A program made the position numbers and the translations under genes. 64,000 nt of DNA, taken from the NCBI GenBank assembly GCA_027625915.1, contig JANTQA010000032.1, forward strand, positions 5,518,001 to 5,582,000, read 5' to 3'. The notes beneath the pieces were generated by a model that did not search any database, was not told where the DNA came from, and saw only the letters and a program-made list of their open reading frames with translations. This document shows, in pieces, positions 11,677-24,667 of this stretch. This DNA is from Anaeramoeba flamelloides. Taxonomy: Eukaryota > Metamonada > Anaeramoebidae. Positions within the stretch are counted from its first letter, which is position 1. Each line of letters begins with the position of its first letter.

Positions 11677-12890
11677 TTTTTTTTTTTTTATTGTAATTTA
11701 AGGGAGGAGTTTAGAATTCCTCTTGTTTGCCCCAATTCCTAAACTTGAATTTAGAAATTGTATAATAGATTCAAACATAGTCTTATTATCTACTAAAGCT
11801 AATAAAGATATTGAATCTTGTTTATTAATAATATTATAAATATTATTATTATTTAAAATTAGTGAAAAATTATTTTTTTCTAATTCAGAAATCCAGATTT
11901 TCCGATTATTTTCGATAGGCTGGGCAGTTCCAGAAAAAATGATCCAAATCTTCAATGATATCCAAATCTTTATTTATTTTACACAATTGACAAAATTGTG
12001 ATTTATTTTTGTTCATAAAATAAGAATATCTATTAAGATAATTTGTATAATTTCTTAACTTTAGAATAGAAGTTGAACCCTTCCATTTTAAATATTTTTT
12101 TGTCGTTAGGTTTTTTTTAATTTAAGAAATAAACAGAAAATTTTAATAAATTTTCGGTTTATTTCTTAAATTAAAAAAAACCTAGACACGACTGTTTGTT
12201 AATATTTTCCTGTATCAAAATTATTTTCAAATAATTTTGTACTTTCCAACTTGGACTATTTTTTAATTGATTAATTCTGTAAACTTCAAATCAATTTTTG
12301 CTTCAGTTTTATAGATAAGTCTTGGGGAATGTGGGTTTATTAAAAGCGATTCTGTGATTTTCTTATTAATCCAAATATCAATTTTTTTGAAATCGGATTC
12401 TGTAAAGTCAAATATCTCCAACCCATATAATAGTCGACTATGTAAAACGGCTTTAAAGAATTGAATTTTTAACCCATTAGAAAAATTCCTTTCTTTAAAA
12501 AATATGTAGGATTTTTTCAAAATTATTATTGACCTTTTCAAAGTTAAATTTTAGATGAGTTTTTTTTGTCTAACCAAATACCAAGATATAAATTTTCTTT
12601 TGGTATTAGGGTTTTTTTTGTTTTATCATCATTTGGATTCATTCCAAAATCTTTTATTATTTTATATATTTTTTGTAATTGATAATTTATTTCAATCATT
12701 GATCCTTTCATTATTAATATCAAATGATCAGCAAACATCTGTACGTGTATTGATAGTGAATTGATTTTTTCTAAAAGAAAATGAGAAATAAATCCAAATA
12801 ATAGAGGAGATAATGGATCTCCTTGGTAAACACCTATTCCTTCTTTTGAGTAATAAGCAAGTAGAAACATTTTTAAAATTTCTAAATTTC
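11677..12890 (-). mobile_element. 5'-truncated LINE copy 1 (APE-type non-LTR family)
   Basis: Read on the minus strand, it starts inside the reverse transcriptase just before the GVYQGDPLSPLLF box (12,544-12,870). It continues through an FADH version of the catalytic FADD/YADD box, the INPHSPRLIYKTEAKID block (12,263-12,541) and the C-terminal segment (11,698-11,955), and ends in a poly(A) tail that reads as T-run 11,677-11,689. Several frame changes make it non-functional. Flanking copies of AAAAAAATCC(CC)GAATTTT at ~11,660-11,676 and ~12,891-12,909 look like a target-site duplication with a 2-nt difference. A long hairpin interrupts it at 12,107-12,184. Confidence 0.85.
12107..12184. repeat. 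78-nt DNA hairpin module inside LINE copy 1
   Basis: Arms of ~37 nt, starting TAGGTTTTTTTTAATTTAAG and closing with the complement, flank a 4-nt loop (TAAT). There is about one mismatch (AAACAG versus AAACCG). The module lies between the RT block and the CCHC segment of the LINE. Copies at 16 kb and 21 kb lack it at this point, whereas the decayed LINE at 61 kb has a related hairpin there. Confidence 0.85.
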
Positions 12891-12911
12891 AAAAAAATCC
12901 CCGAATTTTAT

Positions 12912-14338
12912 TATTATGGAAGAAGAGTGGATGGTACTCTAAATAGTCCAAACTTGTTTTTTCCTTAAAGAAAAATTATGGGTCGTACAATTGATTCCAT
13001 TATTATTCAAGAGGAAGAATGAACTAAATCTTTGAGAAAAAAATAACCAATGAACTAAAGTTTGTCAAAATTTTCAATTATAGACCTTAATAGAACCTGA
13101 AAATACAAAGTTAGATTAATCAATTAATTAATAGAAAAAATAAATTATTAAAGATAAAATAAAGTATTCTATACAATACAGGTTTTTTAAATACTATCTT
13201 TTGTAAGCGAAATTTAAAAATTAGGGGTAAACTTTATTTTTATTATTTTTCCTTTTTTCATTTGTCTTTCAAAAAATAAAATGATTACAATATGTTTTTA
13301 TTTCTTACTCTATATTAGTTATTATCTTTAAATACTTTTGTAAAATACATAATTATTCCATAAAAAAAACAATTAAACAAATTATTTTCTGATGAAAAAT
13401 CTAAATCTATTTTTGAAATTTAGCTTATAGGCTTTTCTTTGATTGTTTGATCATTAAATATTTGTTAAAAAAATTGAATATTTTTAAGATCTACAAAATC
13501 AAACAAACCATTTCGATAATCAAAGAGATTTAGATTTTTTTATTGATTTGATTGAAAATAATTTTAAGGATAATTCTTTAAAGTTAATTTATTTCTTCTT
13601 TTTATGTATTTTACTTTTAGTTTTCAGTAAGACCCCCAATGAACAAACATTTTGAGATTTTTTTCCAAAGTTTTTTTTTTTTTTTTAAATTAGTAAAAAT
13701 TTTTTGTTAGTGTAAAAAGCAAAATCAAAAAATTGAAAACAAAAAATGGAAAAGAAAAAAAATATTCAAAAATGGTTTATAATAAGTAATTGGTAAAAAA
13801 AAGCAAAAATAAAAATCCAATTCGATCTCAAATTAAGAACAACCCAAAATCACTGACAAATACATTTTGGTTAATTTAATTTAAAATTTAATTCTGAATG
13901 TTTATTTGGGATTTATTGTTTAATTGATGTAATTGTTGATTACTTCTTGATATTATAGCTAAAAACAATTTATGTTTTTTTTTAAACTTTGCTTTTTCAT
14001 TTTCATCGTAAAGTTATCTAAACTTTCTGTATTTCATCTCCTAAGTATTAATAAATGACTACTTGATCTTCTTCTATTTCTAATTCCTCTTCACAAATAT
14101 AAAAAAAATTATATTCAGAAAAAATGGAAAAAAAAAAAAAAACCAAAAAACCCAAAAACTTAGTTTTTGATCATACTTCACTTGACTTTACAAAAAGATT
14201 ATTTATTGATATTATTACTATATCCATTAGTTTTCAAAAATTCACAACCTTTCCATCTAGAGATATTGGTGGATAAATTTTCTCTAAATTTATTTAGATC
14301 GAGTTCTAATAATTAAAAGATTCTATTTATCAATTTAT
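12912..14338. other. Intergenic; contains an R3 copy only
   Basis: R3-related sequence with AATAGAACCTGAAAAT and TACTATCTTTTG motifs lies at about 13,088-13,215. The rest is AT-rich with no supported gene. Confidence 0.5.
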
Positions 14339-14339
14339 A

Positions 14340-14600
14340 TTGTTATTCTCTTTTTTTTGTAAGCTTAAATTTTTTTGATATTTTTGAAGTCAATAATATT
14401 TAATTTCTTTTTAATATTATATCTTCTTTTATAAAATGAATTTCTGAATTGGTCATTTTTGGCTTCATTTATATAAATTATTCTGGGAGAATGTGGATGA
14501 ATTGGTAAAAAAATATGTTACTTTTTTATTTATCTAGACATCTAATAGAGTTAAAATATTTTTTTCGTCACTTTAAAAAAGACTAAAATTTAATTATATA
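14340..14600 (-). mobile_element. LINE relic (RT C-terminal block)
   Basis: The order of motifs matches the minus-strand copy at 16.7-16.9 kb: a CTTCTTTTATA block, GGCTTCATTTATATAAAT, then GGGAGAATGTGGATGAATTG, equivalent to the region coding for HSPRLIYKTEAKI in better copies. It is heavily diverged and has no open frame. Confidence 0.55.
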
Positions 14601-14942
14601 ACTACTCTACTCCAGAAATTGAAGGAAAGTTATACTAATAAATAAAATTATACAAGAATTCAGAATGAATCCAAATATTAATAAAACTTGATAATTAATT
14701 AAAAATAATTTCAGAAATAAAAATATTTAAGAATTTAGCTTTTAAAAGAAAAAAGTTTATAAAAAAACTTTACAATAGTAAAAGATAATTATTAAAAAAA
14801 TAACAATTAATTTCAACCGACAAAAATTAGCTGATAAAGTAAAATGATAAATTTTTAAATCAATATATATGAATATATATATATATATATCAATTATTTC
14901 AAGGTTAAGTTATTTCCAACATTTGGGAATTATGATAAATAT

Positions 14943-15480
14943 TAAACTAAAATTCAAAATTTTCCACACAGCTAAAAATGTCCAAATAATCACAATAATA
15001 CAATTTCATTCAAATTGGAATAATTTTGAATTTTGGAAATATGAAAATCATTTTTTCATCTTTTTAGTTTTTGTATTCATTAGATTTTTTGAATTACATA
15101 ACTTGTTTCGTTGGATCAAATTTTTTTTGAAGGATTGATATTTATGTTAAAGTCAGGTTGTTACAAATAGAAGAAGTCAAATAAAATTAGTTGGTAGTAT
15201 CTAACCATTTGATCGATCAATATTCCTAATAGAATTTTTACAAATTTCCCAATGTATTTTTTTTGTTTTGCTCTCTCCAAAATTTTTAACACACCCTTGA
15301 TTTATTTGTATTGATAATTATTTATTTATGGTTTTGAGAGTATTGTAATTTATAATAAAGTGTTAGCATTTCAATTAGCGAATGGTTCTTATTTGATATT
15401 TCTTCTTGAATTGATTAAATAAGTTTTTTTTCTTCACAAATTGAATTTTGGTGTGTTAAAAATTATGAATTGGGGTTCAT
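14943..15480 (-). mobile_element. R1 MITE-like repeat, copy C (inverted)
   Basis: It is homologous to copies A and B along its whole length in reverse orientation, with TAAACTAAAATTC at the left and the complement of TGAACCCCAATTC at the right. A short (AT)n run at ~14,868-14,890 lies next to the end, as it does in copy B. The plus-strand open frames here are shadows. Confidence 0.75.
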
Positions 15481-15481
15481 T

Positions 15482-16100
15482 TATTTTTTCAATTAGACAA
15501 TGTATGATAAATCCAGTATTAAAGGAGAAAGTTGATCTGGTAGATATAATCTTATTCCTTTTTTTTTTTTTTATGATTTTTTTATTATTAATTTATTTAT
15601 TGAGAGAGTGTTTTATTCTATTTTTTTTTTAATAGTCTAAAAAGAATCTTTTTTTTCAATTTTAAAATAAAACCAAAATATTTCTTTCAAAAGATATCAT
15701 TAAATTGAATTGAAAAACGGATTTTTTTTCCCGTTTTGAAATAATTTTTATCATTATTTTTTTTTTTTCAGGTTTGAGTTGAATATACATTTACTTTTTT
15801 TTCGACAATTTTTTTTAACATGAATTATTTTTTCTTTATTAATGTTCAATCTAAAGTTAATTTATTATAACTTATTTATATAAAAAAATACCTCATAAAT
15901 AGATGTTTTTTATCTAAAAGTCCAGAATTTTGAAAAAGGGGGATATTCAAATCATAATGAGTTTAATATCTATCTATTCTTAATAGCAGAACATTATCAT
16001 GTCGTTGAAAAAATCAAATATAAAAGATGTTGAACTAATATCCAATATGTAGTTTTGGAGAACTTTAATTTTCAGAATTCATTTTTTCCTTTTATTCCTG
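15482..16100. other. Intergenic, no gene seen
   Basis: T-rich sequence between R1 copy C and LINE copy 2. No supported feature. Confidence 0.5.
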
Positions 16101-16104
16101 TTAA

Positions 16105-18741
16105 AAAAATTTTTTTTTTTTTTTTTATTTTTTATTATTTAAGGGAGGAGTTATTGACCCCTCTTATTTGCCCGAATTCCTAAATTTTTATTTAGGAATT
16201 TAATTAAAGACTCAAAAATAAGTTTATTACCCACTAAGGCTAATAAAGAGTTTGAATCCTTTTTTATAATAATATTAGAAATATTATTATTATTTAATAT
16301 ATTAGATATATTAATTTTTTTTAATTCAGATATCCAGATTTTGCGATTATTTTCATAGGCTGAGTAATTCCATAGAAAATGGTCTAAATCTTCAATAATA
16401 TCTAAATTGTTTATTTTTTTACATAATTCACATAGTTTTGATTTGTTTTTATTCATAACATAAGAGTACCTGTTAAGGTAATTTGTAAAATTTCTGAGTT
16501 TTAAAATTGAAGTTGAGCCCTTCCATTTTAAATATCTTTGCTGCTTATTTATAGTATTATTGATTTGTACTATTTTTAGATATTCTTGAACTTTCCAACT
16601 TGGACTATTTTCTAAGTTTTTTAATTCTAAAATTTTCTAGTTCATTTTCCAATTGTTTTAAATTTTTGGAGTACCAATTTATATTTTCTGATTCTTTTTT
16701 TCTAAAAGGAAGATAATTAATTAATTCATCATAATGGAAGATTTTTAATTTTTGAATTAACTTAAATCTTCTTTTATATATCGTTATCCTTACGGTATCA
16801 ATTTTTGCTTCAGTTTTATAAATAAGCCTTGGTGAGTGTGGGTTGATTAATAAAAATTTTGTAATTTTTTTATTAATCCAAGTATCAATATCTTTAAAAT
16901 CTGTTTTTTGTTAAATCAAATATTTCTAAACCATATAATAATTGGCTATGTAATACAGCTTTAAAAAATTGAATTTTTAATCCATTAGAAAAATTTTTTT
17001 GTTGTAAGATATTGATTAACTTTTTAAAATTGGCCTTAACTTTATCAAGGTTAAATTTCAAATGAGTTTTTTTATCTAGCCTAATACCAAGATATAAAAT
17101 TTCTTTTGGAATTAAAGTTTTTTTAGTTTTATCATCATTAGGATTCATTCCAAAATCTTTTATTATTTTAAAGATTTTTTGTAATTGAAAATTTATTTCT
17201 ATTAATGATCCTTTCATCAGTAAAATCAGATCATCTGCAAACATTTGAATATGTAAAGCTAGTGATTTAATTTTTTCTAAGAGAAAATGAGTAATAAATC
17301 CAAATAATAAAGGGGATAATGGATCTCCTTGGTAAACACCAATTCCTTCTTTTGAGTAATAAGCAAGTAGATATTCTACAATAATTTCATTTTTTATAAA
17401 TTTTTTAATTGAATAATAAATAAGTGAATGATGAATAGAGTCAAAACATTTTTGTATATCTATTGTAACAATATAAATATTTTCTTTTTTAAATTTATTT
17501 TTTATTTTTTGATATTCATTCCATAAGTTTAAAACTGCAATTCTAGTATCTAATTTTTTTTTAAATCCAAATTGGTTTTTTTGAAACTAAGTCCCAAGAA
17601 TCTTGAATTCCGGCATATAACAATTTAAGAAAAAATCTTGGGAGAGTTTGATTAATTGAAATTGGTCTATAATTAAGTGGAATACCTTCATCGCCAGATT
17701 TATGAATGAATAATAAATTTCTTTTTTTAATAAATTTAATATTTTTTTGAGAAATATCATTAATCCAATTAAAAAATATTTTTTGGATTGTTTTTATAAA
17801 GTTTTCATAATTTATATAAAATTCACTACTTTGATTTTTTATTGTTTTATATTGTTTAATTTTATCAAATTCTTTGACTGATTTATTTTTTTGATATTTG
17901 ATAATTTCTTTGATTTTAGTAATTGAGAATATTTCTTCTATTTTAATATTTAATAAATTATTTTTATCTAATGTGAAATTTTTAATAAAATTAAGAATAT
18001 ATTTTTTTGGTTTTTTACTAATAGATTTAACAAACCCGAAATATGAAGTTTCCATATTTTCATTATTAAGAATCATTTTACTCGAAGTTTCTCTTAATCT
18101 ATTTAGCTTTTTCCAAAAGTTTTGATTTTCTTCAAATTCAATATTAATCTGGTTTATTAATTTAAAATATTGTTTACTATTCCTATCTTTAATTTCTTTA
18201 ATTAATTCATTATTTTCAAATAATTTATTAATTAAATTATATAATTTTAAATCTTTTTTTGGTATATTTAAGATAATTCTCTCTTTTACTTTAAATTGTT
18301 TTTTAAAGATTTTAAAATTCTTTCCATTTAATTGATAATTTTTATTTTTATAAAAATTTATAAAGTCAACATGAAACTTTGCAATATCTTTAATTTTGTA
18401 GACATTTTTAATTTCCCAGTTTTTATTAATATTAAATTTATTTAATATTGCATTATGATCACTAATTTTATTTTTTATGGTTTTTGATTTGATAAATTTT
18501 AAGTTATTAAAGTTAGTTATAAAATAATCAATGTTATTATTTTTTCTACTTGGCTTAGTATTTAAAATAATTTTAAAGTTGAATTTTGAAAAATAATTTA
18601 TTTGATTTTCATTCAAATTAAAATCTCCCCCCGATAATTGTATTATGGTTTTGATATTTTTGTAATAAACCAAGGATTTTTTCATTTATTTCTTTATTCC
18701 TGTCATGTCTCTTATATAAGTTAATAATGATAAAATCAGTG
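16105..18741 (-). mobile_element. LINE copy 2, longest RT-bearing copy (5'-truncated)
   Basis: This is the clearest view of the family. On the minus strand it begins within an APE-type endonuclease (the GGDFNLN box at ~18,620, SDHNAIL at ~18,450). Next come the RT with IPLNYRPISINQ (~17,690), the IDIQKCFDS box (~17,460), GVYQGDPLSPLLF (~17,330) and FADD (~17,240), then the KTEAKID block (~16,810). Last is a C-terminal CELC...DHFLW zinc-binding motif (~16,380-16,440) whose final Cys is replaced in this copy (WNYSAY). A poly(A) tail reads as T-run 16,110-16,126. About four frame changes are visible, one of them an extra G in a G-run just before GDFN. A7T-run and A8T-run at the two edges may be the target duplication. 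Confidence 0.88.
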
Positions 18742-18904
18742 AAAAAAAATTTTTTTTTTAAAATTTAAAATAAAAACTTTTGAAATTCTTTATTGATAAC
18801 AGTAGCGATAAAACAATGTGAACCAAAAAATGTTAAAAAATCTTAGAATACAAAGAAAAAAGGAAAAAAAAATATTTTAAAATCAATTGAAACATTTTAA
18901 TTGA

Positions 18905-21900
18905 TTATTTGTTTCGTAGGTTATTATTCTTTTTTTGTTGTCTTTTAGTATATATTTCCCAATTTTTTACGATTCTAAGGATTATAGTATTGACACAAAA
19001 ATGTGGCAAGGGTGAATTCAACTTTGTTAGGATTCCTAATTGCTTTGGAATTGTATAGGGACAGGAATGAAAAGTTTTTTTATCAACTTTCCGTAATCCA
19101 TATGCAACTTTGTTAATTCTCAGATCTTTCAAAAAATCATTTGTAATTATATATGGCGCATCTATTATAACGTCATCTACATACCTACAGGCCAAAACAG
19201 ACAAGGATCTTTCATATACATTCATCAGGGGAAATCCCTTTCCTTTCATTTGTTGAATAGTTTGATCACTATAAACACCAACAATAATATAATCTGCAAT
19301 TTTACGAGCCATTTTAAGGAAAAGCACATGCCCACAATGGAAAAGATCCCATTTCCCGGGTACATAAAGTATTGTATCATTTTTTGTGGGTCTTTTCTTA
19401 TTACAAAACTCTGCAATCCGTAAAGCATTTACGGATCTCGAATTCCTTTGAAGAGAGAAGCTTATTTGGTTGTTATTATTAAGATTGCTATTGTTAATGT
19501 TCGTATTTCTACCAATTTTATATATATTAATAAGTTGAATTATTCGATCTAAAATAGAAGTTGTTGAAACCCCATAAGTTCTTTCCGTCGAGATATATTT
19601 GTTAGCTTTTTTTGTCTCTGCATATGAATCTCGCCCATCTAATAGAATAGTTGGTTCTTTTCCATGTATGATATAATCACAATTGTGTCTTTCCATAGTT
19701 TCCAATTTGTTTCCATAGGGCATCATGATTACTTCATCAACCCATCTACACCCTAACAACAGGATTTTTCTTTCTTCGTTACTAAAAATCGGAGGCCCTT
19801 TTTGTTTGATCATCTCATCTTTAGGATGAATACCAGCTACCAGAATATCAGATTTTTTCTTTGATTTTCTTTAAATTATTTTATATATCCATTTCAAGAG
19901 TTCATAAGATAATATTTATTATTTATAGAATAGACCAAAGCCACAAGAAATGTAAAAAAAAGCTCTGAAAGAGATGAAGAAATTCAAAAATGTCGATTTC
20001 ATACCTTAAAAAATTAAAATGTCCAAAATGGGCCATATCAAAACACCTATGAAAAATTTTAGATAATGTTAAATCAAAAAATATGAGTGTTAAGATTATT
20101 TTTTGAAAAACCATTGTTTACCACTGAATTTTTAAAAAATTCACAATATTTTTACACCAATTTCCATTTTAAAAAATTTGCTAACTGTTGAGAGAAAAAT
20201 GTTGGACACAGAAAAATGGTTGGACACCATTTTTAATTGGGAATATTACTGAAATTGAAAATCAAATCCTATTGATAACTAGGTGAATTTTATATAAATC
20301 CAGGTTTAAAGCTGTTACAAGTTCATTAATCTGGGGTGTGTGTAGAATACTCATTTGAATGGTTGATAACTCAAGTAGATCATGCTATTTTAACAAAAAT
20401 CCAAGTTGTAGTAAAGTTTACTATTAATTCTGAAAATGGTAATTTTTAAACTTGATTTAGATTATAAGAGATAAGGTTTTGAAAAAGTAGAATTACATTA
20501 ATCGTTATTCTAATAAGTAGATTATTGATATTTTCTTTAGTTATTTCACAAATGATTGAAATTAAAAATCATTTTTAGTAATGTTCCCAATTAAAAATGC
20601 TGTCCAACCATTTTTCTGTGTCCAACATTTTTCTCTCTACAGTAACTCTGTTTTTAAAAAAAGTCCTCTTCAAGTATTTTTCAAAAGTTTACGTATTTTG
20701 AAATAAAATAGAGTTTTATAGATTTTTACTATGAATTTGGAAAATGATATATTTATATTTTTGTTTTTGATTGATTCTCTATTATTTTGTATAAATGTAA
20801 TTTAATTGATCATCAAGTGGTAATAAGTGGGAGAGTTATATATTAGAGTTTGATTCTTAAAAAAAAGAAAGACTTCATTAATTACAAAACAACATACCTA
20901 ATATTAACGATAAATATTGATTTCCAGGTATAATTTCCAATAGTATAATAGAAATTACAAGTTTTGACATACAAAAATGTTTTGACTCTATACAACACTC
21001 GTTAATATATAAATCTATTAAAAAATTTATCAAAAATGAAACAATTAAAAATTGGCTCTTGAGATATTACAAAAAAGAAGGAATTGGAGTTTATCAAGGA
21101 GATCCCTTATCACCAATTCTCTTCGCATTTATATCTCATTTCCTACTAGAAAAGTTAAAAACTTTAGCTGTTCATGTTCGAATGTATGCAGATGATCTTA
21201 TTCTTATTATGAAAGGGCCATTAATCTCTCTAAAAATTAATTTAGAAAGGATTTTTGAAATAATAAAAAGATTCGGGATGAACCCACATAATAAAAAAAC
21301 CAAATATAAAAAAGAATTAAAAGATATTTTTTATCTTGGGATTTGGTTAGAAAAAAACACGCATCTTGAATATAATTTCAAAAAAGTGGAAAAGTCCTTG
21401 GAAACACTTAATCGATTGTTTCAACAAAATAAACTCAACAATGGAGTCAAAATAACTTCTTTCAAAGCTCTCATTTTAAGTCAACTTTATTATGGTCTTG
21501 AAATATTTGACTTGAAACAAAATGATTTTGAAAGAATTGATAGATTTATCAATAAATCAGTCACAAATTTCTTACAAATTAATATCCATTCACCTCGATT
21601 AATTTATAAAACTGAAGCAAAAATTGATCTCGCTAGATTAAAAGTATACCGAAGAAAATATAAATTGATAGAAAAATTAGATTTCTTAAATTTAAAAAAA
21701 TTAAAAACAATACTAAATTTTCGAAAATTGGAAAATGAAAATATTAATTGGCACACTAAGGGATTAAAATTATTAGATTTAGAATTAAAAGTTTTTCGAT
21801 TAACCGAATTGGAAAATTCACCTAGTTGGAAAGTTCAACAATATCTAAAAAATATAAAAACAACAAAATTGCAATTTCAAACAACAAAAATATTTAAACT

Positions 21901-24500
21901 GGAAAGCTTCAAAAACAATTCTAAAATTTCGAAATTTTACTAATTGTTTAAATAGGTACTCTTATGTAACAAGTAAAAATAAAAATAAAAATTGTGATTT
22001 ATGTAAAGAAAAGTTAAATATTGATATCATTGAAGATTTCGATCATTTTTTATGGGACTGTCCGGCCTATAAAATAAATCGAAAAATCTGGATATCTGAA
22101 TTTTTTGAAAAAATAAAAAAATTAATAATATCAGAGATATTATTCATAAAAAAAATTCATCATATATATTATCATTAGTAAGTGATAATAAAATTTGTGA
22201 TTCTTTAACAAAATTTCTAAAAAAAAGTTTAGAAATTAGGGCACACAGGAGAAAAGCAATTTTCTCTCTTCAAAAATAAAAAAAAAAAAAGAAATTACAA
22301 GTTTTATTTTTTTTTTTTATTATGTGTATTTTTTAAAAAGCTATTTCCAAAAATATTGGCAAGCTCTAATTAATCAAATAAGGCTCAATTATATAAACCC
22401 CAATTTAAAATTTTTAACACAACAAAATTCGATCTATGAAAAAAAAAAAAACTTATTTAATCAATTCAAGAAGATTTACCAAATTAGAATCATTTGCTAA
22501 TTGGAATCTTAACAATTGTTTACAAATTACAATACCCACATAACAATAAATAAATAATTATCAATACAAATAAATTATCGGTCTGTTAAAAATATTGGAG
22601 AGAGCAAAAAAAAAAAATGAATAGTAAATTTGTTTAAATTCTATATGGAATTATTAATTGATCAACAATTATATACTACCAAATAATTTTATTTGAGTTC
22701 TTCTATTTTGAACAACTCAACTTTAACATAATATCAATCCTTCAAAAAAAATTTGATCCAACGAAACAAGTTACATAATTCAAAAAATGAAATTAAAACA
22801 AAAACTAAAAGATGAAAAAATGATTTTCATATTTTACAAAAATCAAAATAATTTCCAATTTCAATGAAATTGTATTATTGTTATTATTTGGAACGATTTT
22901 AGCTGTGTGGAAAATTTTGAATTTTAGTTTATATATATATATATATATATATCACGGGTCTTACGTTTTTTCGTTTTAAAACGACGAAAGACTTATAAAA
23001 TCGCGTTTTTTCGATTTTTTTATATGTTTTTTCGTTTCTTTCATTGTTTTCGTTTTTTGTTTTTTTAAAAAGTCCTCAAATTCTTTTGAAATCATACTTT
23101 TCGTTTCTGGGATGTGAAAAAACGCATATGAAAAAACTTAAAAATAATGAATGTAACAAAAAAAAAAACAATTAAAACACAAGTAGGGTGTAATTGCTTT
23201 AAACACATTAGAAAAAAATGCGTTAATTCGTGATTTCCTATTTAGGTGGGAGACTTCGGTTTTAAAACCAGCGAAAATAGTTTGATTTTCTATTTTGAAT
23301 TTTGAAAACACCAAAATAATATAAAGTGGATTTTCTGTTTTAAACTCTGGGAAATTTTCAACTCTTTAGACACTGAGAAAAAGAATTATTTTTGTTTAAA
23401 AAAAAAATTGCTATTGAGGAAGAAAGGCAGTTCAAATTTTCACTTTTTTACCATTCCAAATTAGATCAGCCCCCCAATTTTTTTTACATTGGGGTTACAC
23501 CCCTATAATATTTTTTTATTGATCACAAGAAAAAAATCAAAAATTATTATCATAAAAAATTTTTTTTCTAAAATTACTAAATTTGTAAAATGTGATCAGT
23601 AATTTTTTTTCATATTAATTCACCTTCAACTTGTGAGCAATTCAATTAAATTTCGATATTTTTTTTTTTAAATATAATACAAGTTTTACCAATATTTTTT
23701 TACATAATTTATTATTGCATTTCTTCTTACTTAGAAGTTATTTCCTTTGGAAATCATTTATTATATTTTGTTCAAAAAATATTTTCATTTTTTATTATTT
23801 AATTTTTATAATATTGTTTTTAAATAATTTTTTGTTGCATTTCTATAACAATTAGGACTTTCCAAATTTAAAAAATATTAATTTGTTTAAATTGTTGAAA
23901 AAATCTCTTGGTCTTTTTTAGTTAAGTAATTACTCTTCCACCTTTTAAATACTTTTAAGAATTATACTATTAATTCTCTATTCAATTTCCATATTCAATT
24001 ATTTTTTTTCTCTAATACAATATAACAAGGGGAAATTTATGAACAAAAAAAGATTAAATTAAAACACTCAATACTTGTACAAATAAGGATAAATTGAAGT
24101 ATCTATAAATTCAATTTAAAATCATTCGTAATTTATGTGATAATTTTTTTTTTTTGTACTTTTCTTCTTTTTTTGTGATCGATCATAAAATATTATTTTT
24201 AAAAAGTATTTAATTCCATATATTTAAATTTTAATTGAAAAATTTTCGATAATTTCTTTTCAAGTAACAGTACTGAATTAAATATACTTAATAAATTATT
24301 TTTCCCATTCTTTTAATTATTTATATATTTTATATTTGCGTTTGTTTTTTCGTTTCAATTTTTTGGGATTGTTGAGATATACTAAAAGAAAGATATAAAT
24401 ATTCAGTAAACATAAATATTCAAAAAAAAACTCTTTAGTACACGATGTCGATATTAGGGGATTCACCCTTTTCAATTGTTACCGTAAACGGAAATTTCCG

Positions 24501-24536
<36 letters not shown>

Positions 24537-24630
24537 TTGTGTGTATCTATGTATATCGGAGAAACGAATTTTACACGTCGCTCACGCGTGCGCCAACGCG
24601 TTTCATGACATCAAAAAAATCGTCATACCT

Positions 24631-24667
<37 letters not shown>

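Noticed and set aside
19923-20114. 63-codon minus-strand frame that could start PCYT2 at ATG 20114
   Set aside because: The frame reads IFHRCFDM where the family requires DGCFDM; the splice acceptor at 20047 and the exon at 27,725 give the expected sequence.
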